64,000 bases of DNA from JACKFB01 sp041389525 (GTDB taxonomy: Bacteria; Myxococcota_A; UBA9042; PHBI01; JACKFB01), in the NCBI GenBank assembly GCA_041389525.1, contig JAWKRR010000020.1:46651-110650 (forward strand), read 5' to 3'. This document shows, one piece after another, positions 42,183 through 51,120 of this stretch (within the stretch, counting starts at the first letter, position 1; each line of letters starts with the position of its first letter). A program made the translations under genes and the position numbers. The notes beneath the pieces were generated by a model that had not been told where the DNA came from, made no database searches, and saw nothing but the letters and a program-made list of their open reading frames with translations.

Positions 42183-44063
42183 TCAGAGGCCGGTGCAGGC
42201 GGACAGGCTCGGCAAGCACATGTCGGCGAAGCAGGTCTCGCACGCCGGATCGTCGATCCCGTTGGTCACGCAGATCGAGCAGTTGGTCTGGCCGCACTCG
42301 AGGGACGCGCCGTAGCAGCCGACGCAGCCCGTGCTCAGGCCCGTCGCCGTGACCATGCACGTCTGGACCGCCGCCGTGTTCTGCACGCCAGCGGACACGA
42401 TGCAGGCGAAGAAGTCGTCCTCGGGCTTCTGCTGGTACCAGAGCGGATAGTCCGCGGCGTTGGTGCAGGCGCCGGGCGTGATCGGGGTCGGGGTGGTGTC
42501 GCCGGTGGTGTCCTTTGCGTCGGGCGCGTCGGGGCCGACTTCGGCGGCGTCGATCGCGGTGTCGTTGGCGATCTCCGAGTCGTCGGCGGCGTCGGGCTGC
42601 GTGTCGGCGAGGGTGTCCTCGACGACGTCGGGCGCCATCTCGACGGTCTCCGGCGGGCCGTCGGGCGCGACCTCGGGGTCCTCGTCCACGGGCGTCACGA
42701 CCGCATCGCAGGCCAGCGGGAAGGTGCCCGACGGATCGGCCCCCGTGCCGCCGCAGTCGTACCAGCCGGCGCCGTCACGCCCGGTGGCGTCCCAGCCACA
42801 GCCGTTGCCGCAGGGGATGCTGCCGGCTTGGCCGTTCTCACAGAAGTTGACCGTGTCGCCGTCGCAGCAGCCCGCCACCGAGAAGCCGCCGCAGGGGTCT
42901 GGCAGGTCCGGGCAGGCCCGCGGATGGGTGCCGCTGGGGTCGCCCGCGTTTGGAACGCCGCAGTTATAGAAGCCGTCCCCTGCGCTCCAGCCGCAGGTGC
43001 CGCTCTCCGCCGCGCAGTCGATGCCCTGCAGCGCGCCCTCCTCGCACCAGACGAGCTGGACGGCGGGGGTGCAGCACCCCTCGAAGCTCACGCCGCCGCA
43101 GGGGTCCTCGAGGCAGTTGTTGTCCTCGCACACCTCGTTTTCGCCACAGGTCCCGCACGCGTTGCCGCAGCCGTCGTCGCCGCAGGTCTTGCCGTCGCAC
43201 GTGCAGTCATCGCAGGTGCCCTCGGCCGAGCAGACCTTGCCCGCACCGCAGGTCCCGCACGACTGGCCGCAGTCGAAGCCGCACTCGCGGTCCTTGCACG
43301 CGTCCACGCAGGTCTCGCCCTCGCAGAGGTACGGCGAGGCGCCGCCGGGATCCGGTGACGAGCTGTCGACGTTGCAGCTGTAGTAGGCGTTGCCGCTGTC
43401 CCAGCCGCAGGGGGCCCCGTCGGCGGCGCAGTCGATGACGAGCAAGCCGCCCGCCTCGCAATAGCGCAGCGTGCCGGCCGCCGTGCAGCAGCCCTCCTCG
43501 GTCACGTCGCCGCAGTCCACGGTCTCGCACTGGCCGCTGGCGTTGCAGGCGCCGCCGTCGCTGCAGGTGCCGCAGGAGTTGCCGCAGGCGTCCGGTCCGC
43601 AGGTGCGCGCGCCACAGTTGGGGGCCGCGGCGGTCCCGCCGGCGCATTCGCCGACCGCGCAGGCCTGCCCGGTCTTGCAGGCGTCCCCACCGCACGGGGT
43701 GCCGTCGGGCAGATCGCCCAAGCGGCACTGGCTCTTGGCGGTGTCGCAGGTGGCTCGGCGGCACGGGCCCGCGTCGACGGCGGCGCAGTCCGCGTTGGTC
43801 TTGCACTGGGGGAGCACGAAGCCGTCGGACCCGTCGGGGTTCGTCGTGCCATCGGGGTTGGTGGTCCCGTCAGGGTTCGTCGTGCCGTCGGGGTTCGTCG
43901 TGCCGTCGGGGCCGACCGTCGAGTCCGCGCCTGCGTCCCCGGTGGTATCGGCGGCGGCTGTGTCTCCGGCGTTGTTGGAGCTTTCGCCACACGCGGCGAG
44001 CGCGCTGACCCAAGCGAATGCACCCACGCACACCAAGACGCGAACGTTCACACGGCTTCTCAT
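42183..44063 (-). CDS. Cys-rich modular lipoprotein with three 65-residue repeats
   Basis: A 626-residue lipoprotein; ATG 44063 follows GGGAG and the lipobox is ALAACGE. An Asp/Thr tether with TNPDG repeats is followed by Cys-rich modules (CGxDxCGNxCGTC twice) and three copies of a domain I do not recognise, at about residues 181-245, 319-383 and 389-451, each with GCC, CGW, Y-x-C and DPxGxxP landmarks. After a second Asp-rich linker comes a C-terminal Cys-rich domain (about 530-626) shared with the lipoprotein at 38238-38765. Surface-exposed role inferred; no enzyme motif. Confidence 0.8.
   Translation of the reverse strand: MRSRVNVRVLVCVGAFAWVSALAACGESSNNAGDTAAADTTGDAGADSTVGPDGTTNPDGTTNPDGTTNPDGTTNPDGSDGFVLPQCKTNADCAAVDAGPCRRATCDTAKSQCRLGDLPDGTPCGGDACKTGQACAVGECAGGTAAAPNCGARTCGPDACGNSCGTCSDGGACNASGQCETVDCGDVTEEGCCTAAGTLRYCEAGGLLVIDCAADGAPCGWDSGNAYYSCNVDSSSPDPGGASPYLCEGETCVDACKDRECGFDCGQSCGTCGAGKVCSAEGTCDDCTCDGKTCGDDGCGNACGTCGENEVCEDNNCLEDPCGGVSFEGCCTPAVQLVWCEEGALQGIDCAAESGTCGWSAGDGFYNCGVPNAGDPSGTHPRACPDLPDPCGGFSVAGCCDGDTVNFCENGQAGSIPCGNGCGWDATGRDGAGWYDCGGTGADPSGTFPLACDAVVTPVDEDPEVAPDGPPETVEMAPDVVEDTLADTQPDAADDSEIANDTAIDAAEVGPDAPDAKDTTGDTTPTPITPGACTNAADYPLWYQQKPEDDFFACIVSAGVQNTAAVQTCMVTATGLSTGCVGCYGASLECGQTNCSICVTNGIDDPACETCFADMCLPSLSACTGL
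43831..43912. repeat. 15-bp in-frame tandem repeat encoding TNPDG
   Basis: About five copies of a 15-bp unit (minus-strand reading ACGAACCCCGACGGC and variants) encode the TTNPDG tether directly after the lipidated N-terminus. Near-identity between some units implies recent expansion, so copy number may vary between strains. Confidence 0.8.
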
Positions 44064-44241
44064 GGCGACTCCCCCGCAGCGGCGGCCCTCGAAGGGGGCT
44101 GCGAGGCTGAACATTAGCCAGCGGCGTACTGGTGCGCAAGCAGGCACGGTGACCGGACCCCCGCCGTGCACTACCATCGCGCCTTCTCGCGCTGAACGGC
44201 GCTGAGGCCGCACCGCGCGGCCGCGCCGTCGGGAGAGGCCA

Positions 44242-46053
44242 GTGGACCCCAGTGACGTCGCCCGGTACCGCCCCATCGTGAGCTCGGCCATCAGCCCGGA
44301 TGGGAGCCAGGTGGCGGTCGCCGTGCCGAGCTTCGACGAGGCCGCGGACGCCCGCCCGACCAAGCTGTACCTCTTCGACTTGGACCGCCGTGGGGCGGCG
44401 CGGCCGGTCGGCGGGCGCCGGGCGCTCAGCCACTCGGGGCCGGTCTTCTGCGCGGATAGCCGGACGCTGTTGGCGTTTCGTTCGGACGGGCGCGCCACCG
44501 ATCTCGTGGCCGTCGACGTCGGAGACCCCGAGGGCGCGCCGCGTGTGCTCGCAGCGCCGCCGCCGTCGCCGTCGGCGCTGCGCGTGCGCGGGCCGCAGAG
44601 CCAGCCCTGCGCGTTGGGTGACGACGAGGCCGGCTGGCGGCGACTCCACGTGTGGCCGGAGTCGGGCGAGGCGCCGACGCCGCTGACGCCCGCGGGCGTG
44701 CACTGCGGCGACTACGCGTGGTCGCCGGACGGCGAGCGGCTCGCCTGGTTGCCCATCCCGTCGCTGGACTCGCCGGAGAGCGAGCGGCTGCCCATACGGA
44801 TGGTGGACGGCGCTGGGCACGCCGAGCGACCCATGCGAGTCCCCGGCCGGCCCATCGGGTACCTCGCGTGGTCGCCGGATGGGCGATGGCTGGCTTATCT
44901 CGCGCGCCGTGCGGGGCAGCGCCTGAGCGCGGCTCAGCTCTGGATCGTCGACCCCAGCCGCTGGCCAGGCGACGGGGACGCGGCGCGCTGTCTGACTCGC
45001 GATTCCCCAGCCCAGATCACGGGATTTGATTGGTCCGCTGGCGGCGACACCATCGCCCTGGCCGTCGTCGAGGGGACTTACGGGCGGCTCTACCGCCAAG
45101 GGCTGGACGGCACCCGGCGCCCCATCGGCCCGCGCCGCACCTATCTGAGCGGGCCGCACCACGACCGCAGCCGCGGGCGCCTCGTCCACCTGGGCCAAGA
45201 CGGCGGCGCGCCGCAGCGCCTCTACGCGCGCGATGAGGACGAGGCCAGCAGCCGCGCCGTGACTCACTTCGAGCGCGGCATCCGCGCCAAGGTGGTCGCC
45301 GAGGCCGAGACGGTGTCGTGGAGCGCGCTGGACGGGCTGGCGCTCGACGGGGTCCTGTATCGGCCCGCCGAACCGGGGCCGGCGCCGCTGCTGGTCTGGC
45401 TGCATGGGGGGCCCGCCGAGGCGATGACGCGGACCTTCTCACCCTATTTTCAGGTCTTTGCCCGCGCGGGGTTCGCGGTGTTCGCCCCCAATTTCCGCGG
45501 CTCGGCCGGGCGCGACGAGGCGTTCTTGCGCGCCAGCGTCGGCGATCTCGGCGGGGCCGACGTCGACGACGTGCTGAGCGGCATCGACCGCCTCGTGCAG
45601 ATGGGCGTGGCCCAGCCGGAGCGGACCGCCCTCGTCGGCTGGTCTTACGGCGGCACGCTGGCGCTGCACGCCGCGCGGAAGAGCTCGGTGCCGCGCGCCC
45701 TCTGCGTCGGCGCCCCCGTGGTCGATTGGGTGGCCTTCTTCGGCGCCGCGCGCATGCCGATGGTCTACGGCGAGTACTTCCGGGCGCCGTTCTGGGATGA
45801 CCGGGCGCCTTTCGACGCGGCCTCGCCCATCTCATGGGTGCGCGACATCGACGTGCCGACGCTCATCCTGCACGGCTCGGCCGACGCGGTGGTGCCGGTC
45901 AGCCAGTCGCGGCTGCTCTATCGAGCGCTGAAGGCGCGCGGGGTCGAGACCGACCTGATGGTCTACCCGGGCGAGTCGCACGTCCTGGGGCGCCCGAGCG
46001 CCGTCGCCGACATGCTCGAACGCATCCTCGCGTGGTGTCTCGGCCGGGTCTGA
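44242..46053 (+). CDS. S9-family peptidase (acylaminoacyl/DPP IV-like)
   Basis: A 603-residue protein with an N-terminal beta-propeller (repeats such as YAWSPDGERLAWL and LAWSPDGRWLAYL) and a C-terminal alpha/beta hydrolase. LLVWLHGGPAEAM forms the oxyanion region, ALVGWSYGGTLAL holds the nucleophilic Ser, LHGSADAVVPVSQ the Asp and YPGESHVLGRP the His. GTG 44242 follows GGGAGAGG. No signal peptide, so probably cytoplasmic cleavage of short peptides. Divergent from the Cys-rich lipoprotein. Confidence 0.9.
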   Translation: MDPSDVARYRPIVSSAISPDGSQVAVAVPSFDEAADARPTKLYLFDLDRRGAARPVGGRRALSHSGPVFCADSRTLLAFRSDGRATDLVAVDVGDPEGAPRVLAAPPPSPSALRVRGPQSQPCALGDDEAGWRRLHVWPESGEAPTPLTPAGVHCGDYAWSPDGERLAWLPIPSLDSPESERLPIRMVDGAGHAERPMRVPGRPIGYLAWSPDGRWLAYLARRAGQRLSAAQLWIVDPSRWPGDGDAARCLTRDSPAQITGFDWSAGGDTIALAVVEGTYGRLYRQGLDGTRRPIGPRRTYLSGPHHDRSRGRLVHLGQDGGAPQRLYARDEDEASSRAVTHFERGIRAKVVAEAETVSWSALDGLALDGVLYRPAEPGPAPLLVWLHGGPAEAMTRTFSPYFQVFARAGFAVFAPNFRGSAGRDEAFLRASVGDLGGADVDDVLSGIDRLVQMGVAQPERTALVGWSYGGTLALHAARKSSVPRALCVGAPVVDWVAFFGAARMPMVYGEYFRAPFWDDRAPFDAASPISWVRDIDVPTLILHGSADAVVPVSQSRLLYRALKARGVETDLMVYPGESHVLGRPSAVADMLERILAWCLGRV

Positions 46054-46081
46054 CGGGCGGGCCTGACCACGCCCCGACTCG

Positions 46082-47278
46082 TCAGGAGCAGGAGGCGTTC
46101 CCGCGCGGGCACCGAAAGCGCACGTGGAAGTGGTCGCTGTGGCCCGGCTCGTGCCGGATGATGCCCTGTAGCGTGTACTTCCCGTTCGGGTACTGAAAGA
46201 TGCGGTCGAGGACAGCCTGCGAGGCCTTCTTCTTCTTCTTGGCCCAATCGTAGATCCGCTTCTGCACGCGGTAGTCGACGAAGATGTACTCGACCCGCGA
46301 GTCCGACGCGTCCCGACCCACCAGCGCGTTGATCAACGACCAGTTCGCCTCGTAGTCCAGCTCGTGGCTGGACGCGGAGAGAAAGGCCTTCGGTCCGCTC
46401 GGGGGCTGCCCCTTGAAGTAGAACCCGAGGTCCACGTCGCGGCCCGACTGGTGGCTCTTGTGGCCGCGCAGGCGTCCGCCGCTCTTCGACGAGATGTCGC
46501 CGATGGCGATGTCGTGAATGGTCCGGTGGGCCATGCGCACCGCCGCGACCGCCTCGAGCATCGCCGAGATGGTCTGGTTGGTCCCGTAGGCGTGCCCGGG
46601 GCGGCGTCGGTAGTAGCCGGGACCGGGCGGAAGCTGCTCGGCGTTCACCAGGCGCCCGGACTGCGGGCTGCCGACGGTCTTGCTGCGCTCTTTCGGGCCC
46701 TCACCGTAGAGATACACCACGTCGCGGGCGCGCAGTTTGGTGCAGCCGTCGCGGGTCTTCTTGGGGTTCAACTCCATGAAATCGCGCAGCTTCATCCCGA
46801 ACTTCCCGGCGATCTCGCCGCAGTTGTCCTCCGGCTGCACGACGTAGGTGAACTTGCGCTGCTCGCGCACCGGGATGCGCGGGACCACCTTCAATTTCTG
46901 GCCCAGGACCACGATGTCGGACTTCAGGCCGTTGTCGGACTTGATCTTGCTGACCGTGGTCCCGTAGCGCTTGGCGATGCCGCCCAGGGTGTCGCGCGGG
47001 CGCACCTCGTGGGTCACGCTGACCGTCTCGCCCTCGTGCGAGCGCTCAGGCCCGCTGCACTTGGGGATCTTCAGGCTCTGGCCGATGCCGATCAGGTCGG
47101 TGGTGAGGCCGTTCGCCTCCTTGATCTCCTCGACCGAGCAGCCCGTCTTTAGCGCGATTTTTCCCAGGGAATCGCGGTCGACGACGGTGTAGGTCTCGGA
47201 GGAGCGCGCTTGCGAGGCGGGGGCGAGGCTGCAGGCAGCAACCGCGATGACGATGGTGGCAGCGATTTTCATGGGCAT
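46082..47278 (-). CDS. LysM protein with MepA-type (M74) endopeptidase domain
   Basis: A 398-residue exported protein (signal peptide MPMKIAATIVIAVAACSLAP; ATG 47278 or 47272). Three LysM domains follow: YTVVDRDSLGKIALKTGCSV, THEVRPRDTLGGIAKRYGTT, and a degenerate third (YVVQPEDNCGEIAGKFGM). The C-terminal third has the M74 zinc motifs SHQSGRDVDLGFY and HEPGHSDHFHVRF, as in the penicillin-insensitive murein endopeptidase MepA, which cuts D-Ala-mDAP crosslinks. LysM modules anchor it to peptidoglycan. No mepA-type operon nearby. Confidence 0.9.
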   Translation of the reverse strand: MPMKIAATIVIAVAACSLAPASQARSSETYTVVDRDSLGKIALKTGCSVEEIKEANGLTTDLIGIGQSLKIPKCSGPERSHEGETVSVTHEVRPRDTLGGIAKRYGTTVSKIKSDNGLKSDIVVLGQKLKVVPRIPVREQRKFTYVVQPEDNCGEIAGKFGMKLRDFMELNPKKTRDGCTKLRARDVVYLYGEGPKERSKTVGSPQSGRLVNAEQLPPGPGYYRRRPGHAYGTNQTISAMLEAVAAVRMAHRTIHDIAIGDISSKSGGRLRGHKSHQSGRDVDLGFYFKGQPPSGPKAFLSASSHELDYEANWSLINALVGRDASDSRVEYIFVDYRVQKRIYDWAKKKKKASQAVLDRIFQYPNGKYTLQGIIRHEPGHSDHFHVRFRCPRGNASCS

Positions 47279-47474
47279 GCCCGGTGCTGTTGGACTCTCG
47301 CGCGCCAGACACGATGGTGGCAGCGGGGCGAAGTGTCCACTTTTGCGTTCAACGGCGTCTCCGGCCGGATACGCCCTCCCGTACCGATGCGGTGTGCGCG
47401 GGCCGGTTGCGGGACCCTTGCAGATCACGGCGCGGATGTCACTCGCGGGCCGGTTAGGGGAGGCGGTGCGGGCG

Positions 47475-48914
47475 TCAGCGCGAGGCCGACCAGCTGCCGT
47501 CGCCGACCTTGCGCTTCACACCGCCCACCCACGAGCCGCCGATGCCGCGGCTTGAGACCCGGGCCCGGAACTGAACGTAGTCCTCGCCTTTGCGGCCGTT
47601 GAGGGTGAGGCGACCGCCGCGGATGCTGCCGGAGAGCGGGATGGATACACCGTCGACCAGGGCGCTGGCGCCGCTGACCTTGAGGCCGCGGATGGTGAAG
47701 CGGATGCTGCCGCGGTGGGACCCGCCGACCGAGCCGGACCAACTGCCGGAGAGGTTGAGCACCGGGGCGGCAGCGTCGGGCGTGGGGTCGGGCGCGATCT
47801 CGGGTCCGCCGTCGGCGTTCGGGTCCGCGTCGGGGGCGCCGTCGGCCTCGGCCGCCGGTGGTACGGCCGCGTCGTCCACGAGGCCGTGTGCGCCGGTCAG
47901 CGCCGAGACCACGCGGGCCGCGACCTCGGTGAGGGGGCCGGCGGTGCCCGTGGCGAGCTTCTGCGCCTCGGCGAGCGCTGCGCTGTCCGGCGAGAGCTCG
48001 TAGCGGGCCCACAAGGCCTCGCCGCGCACCGGCTCGCCGAGGGCCGTGGACTGGGCGGCCGCCGTCGTCAGCGCCAGCGCGCCGCGGCAGACCTCACTGG
48101 GCGGGTCGGGGCAGGCCGCGGCGAGGGCGGCGAGGGCTCCGGCCGGCAGGTCGCCCGCCTGGGCGCGCGTGGCGAATCGTGTGTACACGGTGGCCGAATC
48201 GCCGACCGCGAGCAGGGCGCGGGCGGCGGCAAAGACCACGGCGCCATCGGGGGAATCGAGGAGGGGGCGGGCGATGGAGCCGGCGCGGGCGGTGAGCGCG
48301 GGAGCTGCGGCCTCGAGGTGTGTGAGGGCGGTGAGCGCGCCGATCACCACGACCGCGTCGGGGTGGCGCGAGAGGCGTTCGACGGCGCTGAGGCCGCGCT
48401 CGCCGGGGGCGTCGAGGAGGTGTTCGGCGGCGCGGGCGAGGGCGCGCGGGTCTGGCACGGCGGCGAGGCCTTCGAGCAGGGCGTCGAGGCTGTCGCCGGC
48501 GAGCGACGCGCGGGTGAGGGCTGGGATGGCGGCGTCTCGGGGGTAGGGCGCGAGCTTGGCGAGGCCTGCGAGGGCGGTCGTGAGCGCGGGGCCGGCCAGG
48601 GTGGCGTCGGAGGCGGCGACGTGGGCGAGGCTTGAGGCGCCGACCATCCGGAGCGCCGGGGCGTCGGCGCCGAGCAGGGCAGCCAGGGCGGCGATTCGGG
48701 TGGTCGCGTCGGCCCGGCCCAGCGCCGAACTCAGCGCGGCGGCCTCGTCGGCCGGGCAGCGCTCGGGCCAGCCGGTGGCCGTGTCCAGCGTGCAGCGTTC
48801 GGCGACCGCGCGGGCGGCGGTCGCGATGCTGGAGATCTCGTCTGCTCGCGCGCCCGACACCGCGCCCAGCGAGAGCGCGGTCGCGACCAGCAGACCGAGG
48901 GAGCTGCGGCGCAT
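47475..48914 (-). CDS. HEAT-like repeat exported protein
   Basis: A 479-residue protein; ATG 48914 lies six bases after GGAGG and opens a signal peptide (to SGARA). Most of it is Ala/Leu-rich helical repeat (ATTRIAALAALLGADAP, AVVVIGALTALTHLEA) resembling HEAT or PBS-lyase-like repeats. An Asp/Pro linker (ADGAPDADPNADGG) leads to a C-terminal beta-rich domain with NLSGSWSGSVGGSHRG and two similar strands, perhaps a small beta-barrel. No catalytic motif seen; a scaffold role in the periplasm is only a guess. Confidence 0.65.
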   Translation of the reverse strand: MRRSSLGLLVATALSLGAVSGARADEISSIATAARAVAERCTLDTATGWPERCPADEAAALSSALGRADATTRIAALAALLGADAPALRMVGASSLAHVAASDATLAGPALTTALAGLAKLAPYPRDAAIPALTRASLAGDSLDALLEGLAAVPDPRALARAAEHLLDAPGERGLSAVERLSRHPDAVVVIGALTALTHLEAAAPALTARAGSIARPLLDSPDGAVVFAAARALLAVGDSATVYTRFATRAQAGDLPAGALAALAAACPDPPSEVCRGALALTTAAAQSTALGEPVRGEALWARYELSPDSAALAEAQKLATGTAGPLTEVAARVVSALTGAHGLVDDAAVPPAAEADGAPDADPNADGGPEIAPDPTPDAAAPVLNLSGSWSGSVGGSHRGSIRFTIRGLKVSGASALVDGVSIPLSGSIRGGRLTLNGRKGEDYVQFRARVSSRGIGGSWVGGVKRKVGDGSWSASR

Positions 48915-49033
48915 CGCTGTCCTCCATCCGCGCGGAGCTGCGCGAGAGTTTTGACCCCCGGAGGCTACACGGCGGCGGGCGGACTCACCAGCCGAGCGCG
49001 CGGCCCGCAGGCGGCGCTCGGCTGGTGACGTGA

Positions 49034-50962
49034 CTAGGCCTCGTCGCGGCGCCGTCCCAGCCATGCCAGCGCGAAGAGCGCCGCCAAGCTGAGGCCGAGC
49101 GTCACGCCCAGACCGCCGCCCTGGCAGCCCGCGGGGCCGCCGCCGCCGCTCACCGCGGTGCCGCCGCCGCCGGGCGGGTTGGGCCACACGGGGTTGCCGT
49201 CACGGCGCGGGGGCAGGAGCTTGAAGCTCTCGGGCAGGCTGGGCGAGCCGGGGCTGGCGGCCGCGAGCAGGGTGTCGATGTCCTTGGACTGGGTCGGGTC
49301 GAAGGGCTTGGGCAGTCCCGTCTCGTCGAGGACCTCGGCGGTCAGCAAGGCCGGCGCTCCCGGGACCGGCCCGATGCTGGGCGTCCCGAAGCAGCCCCCG
49401 CCGCAGTCAAACGTGTACTTCGACCCGTCGGCGTAGGTGGCGATGACCAGGCTCTGGCACTGCGCGTCCGTCTCGATCAGCGTCTCGACGACGTGAGCGG
49501 GCGAGACGTTCGGCAGCTCCTTGTTGAACGCGAAGATGGGGTCCCGGTCCATGGCGCCCGGGTCGATGCGGGTAAAGAAGCGCGTGAGCACGGCACCCGG
49601 CGCGGCCAGCAGGTCCTCCACGCGGGCCAGGGGGCCGACGATCTCCTGGGCGATGCGCGCGGCGATGGTCGCCACGTCGACCTCGATGGGGTCGATTCGC
49701 CCGGCGTCAGCCTCGGCCAGCCAGAAGTCCAGGAAGCCGTAGAACTCGGCGTCCGTGGTGATGTGGTCGTCGTTCGCCTCGCAACCCCACTGCTGGTCCT
49801 GGCCCTCGGGGATGCTCGGGTCGAAGTAGCAGTTGCCGAAGGGGAAACCCCGCAAGCCCTCCGGCTTCGCGATCTCCTCGGTGAGGATGTCGGTGTAGTC
49901 GCTGCTCTGCGCTAGGCCCGAGTCGCGGATGGCCTTGCTGAACTGCTGCCATGTCGTCGCCGCCAGCAGGGGCCCCGTGTTGCGCGCGCTCTTGGAGATG
50001 AAGCTGCCGCTGAGCTGGCTTGCGGGCTGGGCGTACTCGGTCACCCACGCGCGGCCCTGGAGCTCGTCGATGGCGTCCGAGACGACCTGCTGGTACGACG
50101 ACGCGCCCGGGAAGGTCAGCGCCTGGTCGTTCACGATGGCGTGGATGAAGTTCTTGGGGATGGCGCGGCCCTCGCCAAGCACCCAGACCAGGATGGGCAT
50201 GGCCGGCGTCGCCGCGATGGCGGTCAGGCGCAGCGGAACGCAGGGCGCGGCCTCGGAGAACGTGAGCGACAGCGGCTTCAGATCGCCGTTGCCTTTGCCG
50301 GTCTGCAGCTTGATGCCCAAAAACACGTAGCCGCCGCCGAGGTAGTGGTCGAGCAGGGGCAGGGCGGCGGGGTCCTGGAAGTAGCCTTCCTTGTTGAGCC
50401 AGTCGTAGAGCGCCTGGGTTTCGGTCGCCTGGATGAGCTGCGCGTTGTAGGGGCCGACCTTGGCCTCCTGCAACACGACGACCGCCGGGGCCGGCGCGGA
50501 CACGTCGGCAGCGGAGTCGGCGGATGTCGACGAGTCGAAGCCGCCCGAGCTGGGGAAGGGGCCGCCGCCGAACTGGCGCTCGCACTGGTCGGGGCCGAAG
50601 GTGTTGTTGACCCGGAAGGTCGGCGCGGTGGCCGACTGCAGCGTGTCAAAGACGATCTGTGACGAGATCTGCACGATCTGGTCGAGGGGGACGGGCTGGC
50701 CCGCGGGGTCGGTCGGGACCTCCGGCAGCGGCAGGATCCACCCGAACTGCGTGGGCTCGCCGGCGTAGGCGACCTCGATATGCATCGTCACCCGGTCGTC
50801 GTGGCGGGCGAAGAGGATGCGCTCACCGGCCTGGACGATCGGGGTCAGGGTTTGGGCGTTGCAGAAGAAGCCGCCGCAGGCGCGCGCGGCTGGCGACGGG
50901 AGCATCACCACCGCGGCGGCGCTTAGGGCGACGCTGGTGGCGAGAAGGGCGCGCAGGGTCAT
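49034..50962 (-). CDS. DUF2330 protein with MYXO-CTERM-type sorting signal
   Basis: A 642-residue secreted protein: signal peptide ending near ARACGGFFC, then a DUF2330 domain (GERILFARHDDRVTMHIEVAY, FGWILPLPEVP, GYVFLGIKLQTGKG). The C-terminus has a Gly-rich stretch with a Cys (GPAGCQGGG), one hydrophobic helix and a basic end (LGRRRDEA), the layout of MYXO-CTERM signals processed by a myxosortase in Myxococcota. The protein is probably cleaved and attached to the cell surface. Molecular role of DUF2330 is unknown. Confidence 0.85.
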   Translation of the reverse strand: MTLRALLATSVALSAAAVVMLPSPAARACGGFFCNAQTLTPIVQAGERILFARHDDRVTMHIEVAYAGEPTQFGWILPLPEVPTDPAGQPVPLDQIVQISSQIVFDTLQSATAPTFRVNNTFGPDQCERQFGGGPFPSSGGFDSSTSADSAADVSAPAPAVVVLQEAKVGPYNAQLIQATETQALYDWLNKEGYFQDPAALPLLDHYLGGGYVFLGIKLQTGKGNGDLKPLSLTFSEAAPCVPLRLTAIAATPAMPILVWVLGEGRAIPKNFIHAIVNDQALTFPGASSYQQVVSDAIDELQGRAWVTEYAQPASQLSGSFISKSARNTGPLLAATTWQQFSKAIRDSGLAQSSDYTDILTEEIAKPEGLRGFPFGNCYFDPSIPEGQDQQWGCEANDDHITTDAEFYGFLDFWLAEADAGRIDPIEVDVATIAARIAQEIVGPLARVEDLLAAPGAVLTRFFTRIDPGAMDRDPIFAFNKELPNVSPAHVVETLIETDAQCQSLVIATYADGSKYTFDCGGGCFGTPSIGPVPGAPALLTAEVLDETGLPKPFDPTQSKDIDTLLAAASPGSPSLPESFKLLPPRRDGNPVWPNPPGGGGTAVSGGGGPAGCQGGGLGVTLGLSLAALFALAWLGRRRDEA

Positions 50963-51091
50963 GGTCGGACTCCTCAGGGCTGGCAGGGGGGAGCTGCATT
51001 GGGAGGCAAGAAGGGTGCCAGTCGACTACACCACGCGGCGACACACCTTGCGCGGCGTCCCGAGCGTGGCGCTGTAGCGAAATTGCCAATC

Positions 51092-51114
51092 CGGTGTGGA
51101 ATATCTCCACACCG
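51092..51114. terminator. Perfect 9-bp hairpin after the IgGFc-type lipoprotein gene
   Basis: CGGTGTGGA at 51092-51100 and TCCACACCG at 51106-51114 pair perfectly around ATATC, 7 nt beyond the stop of the minus-strand gene ending at 51121. A U-tract is weak (ATTGGCAATTT on the minus strand). Terminator function is inferred from position. Confidence 0.55.
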
Positions 51115-51120
51115 CGCCCG

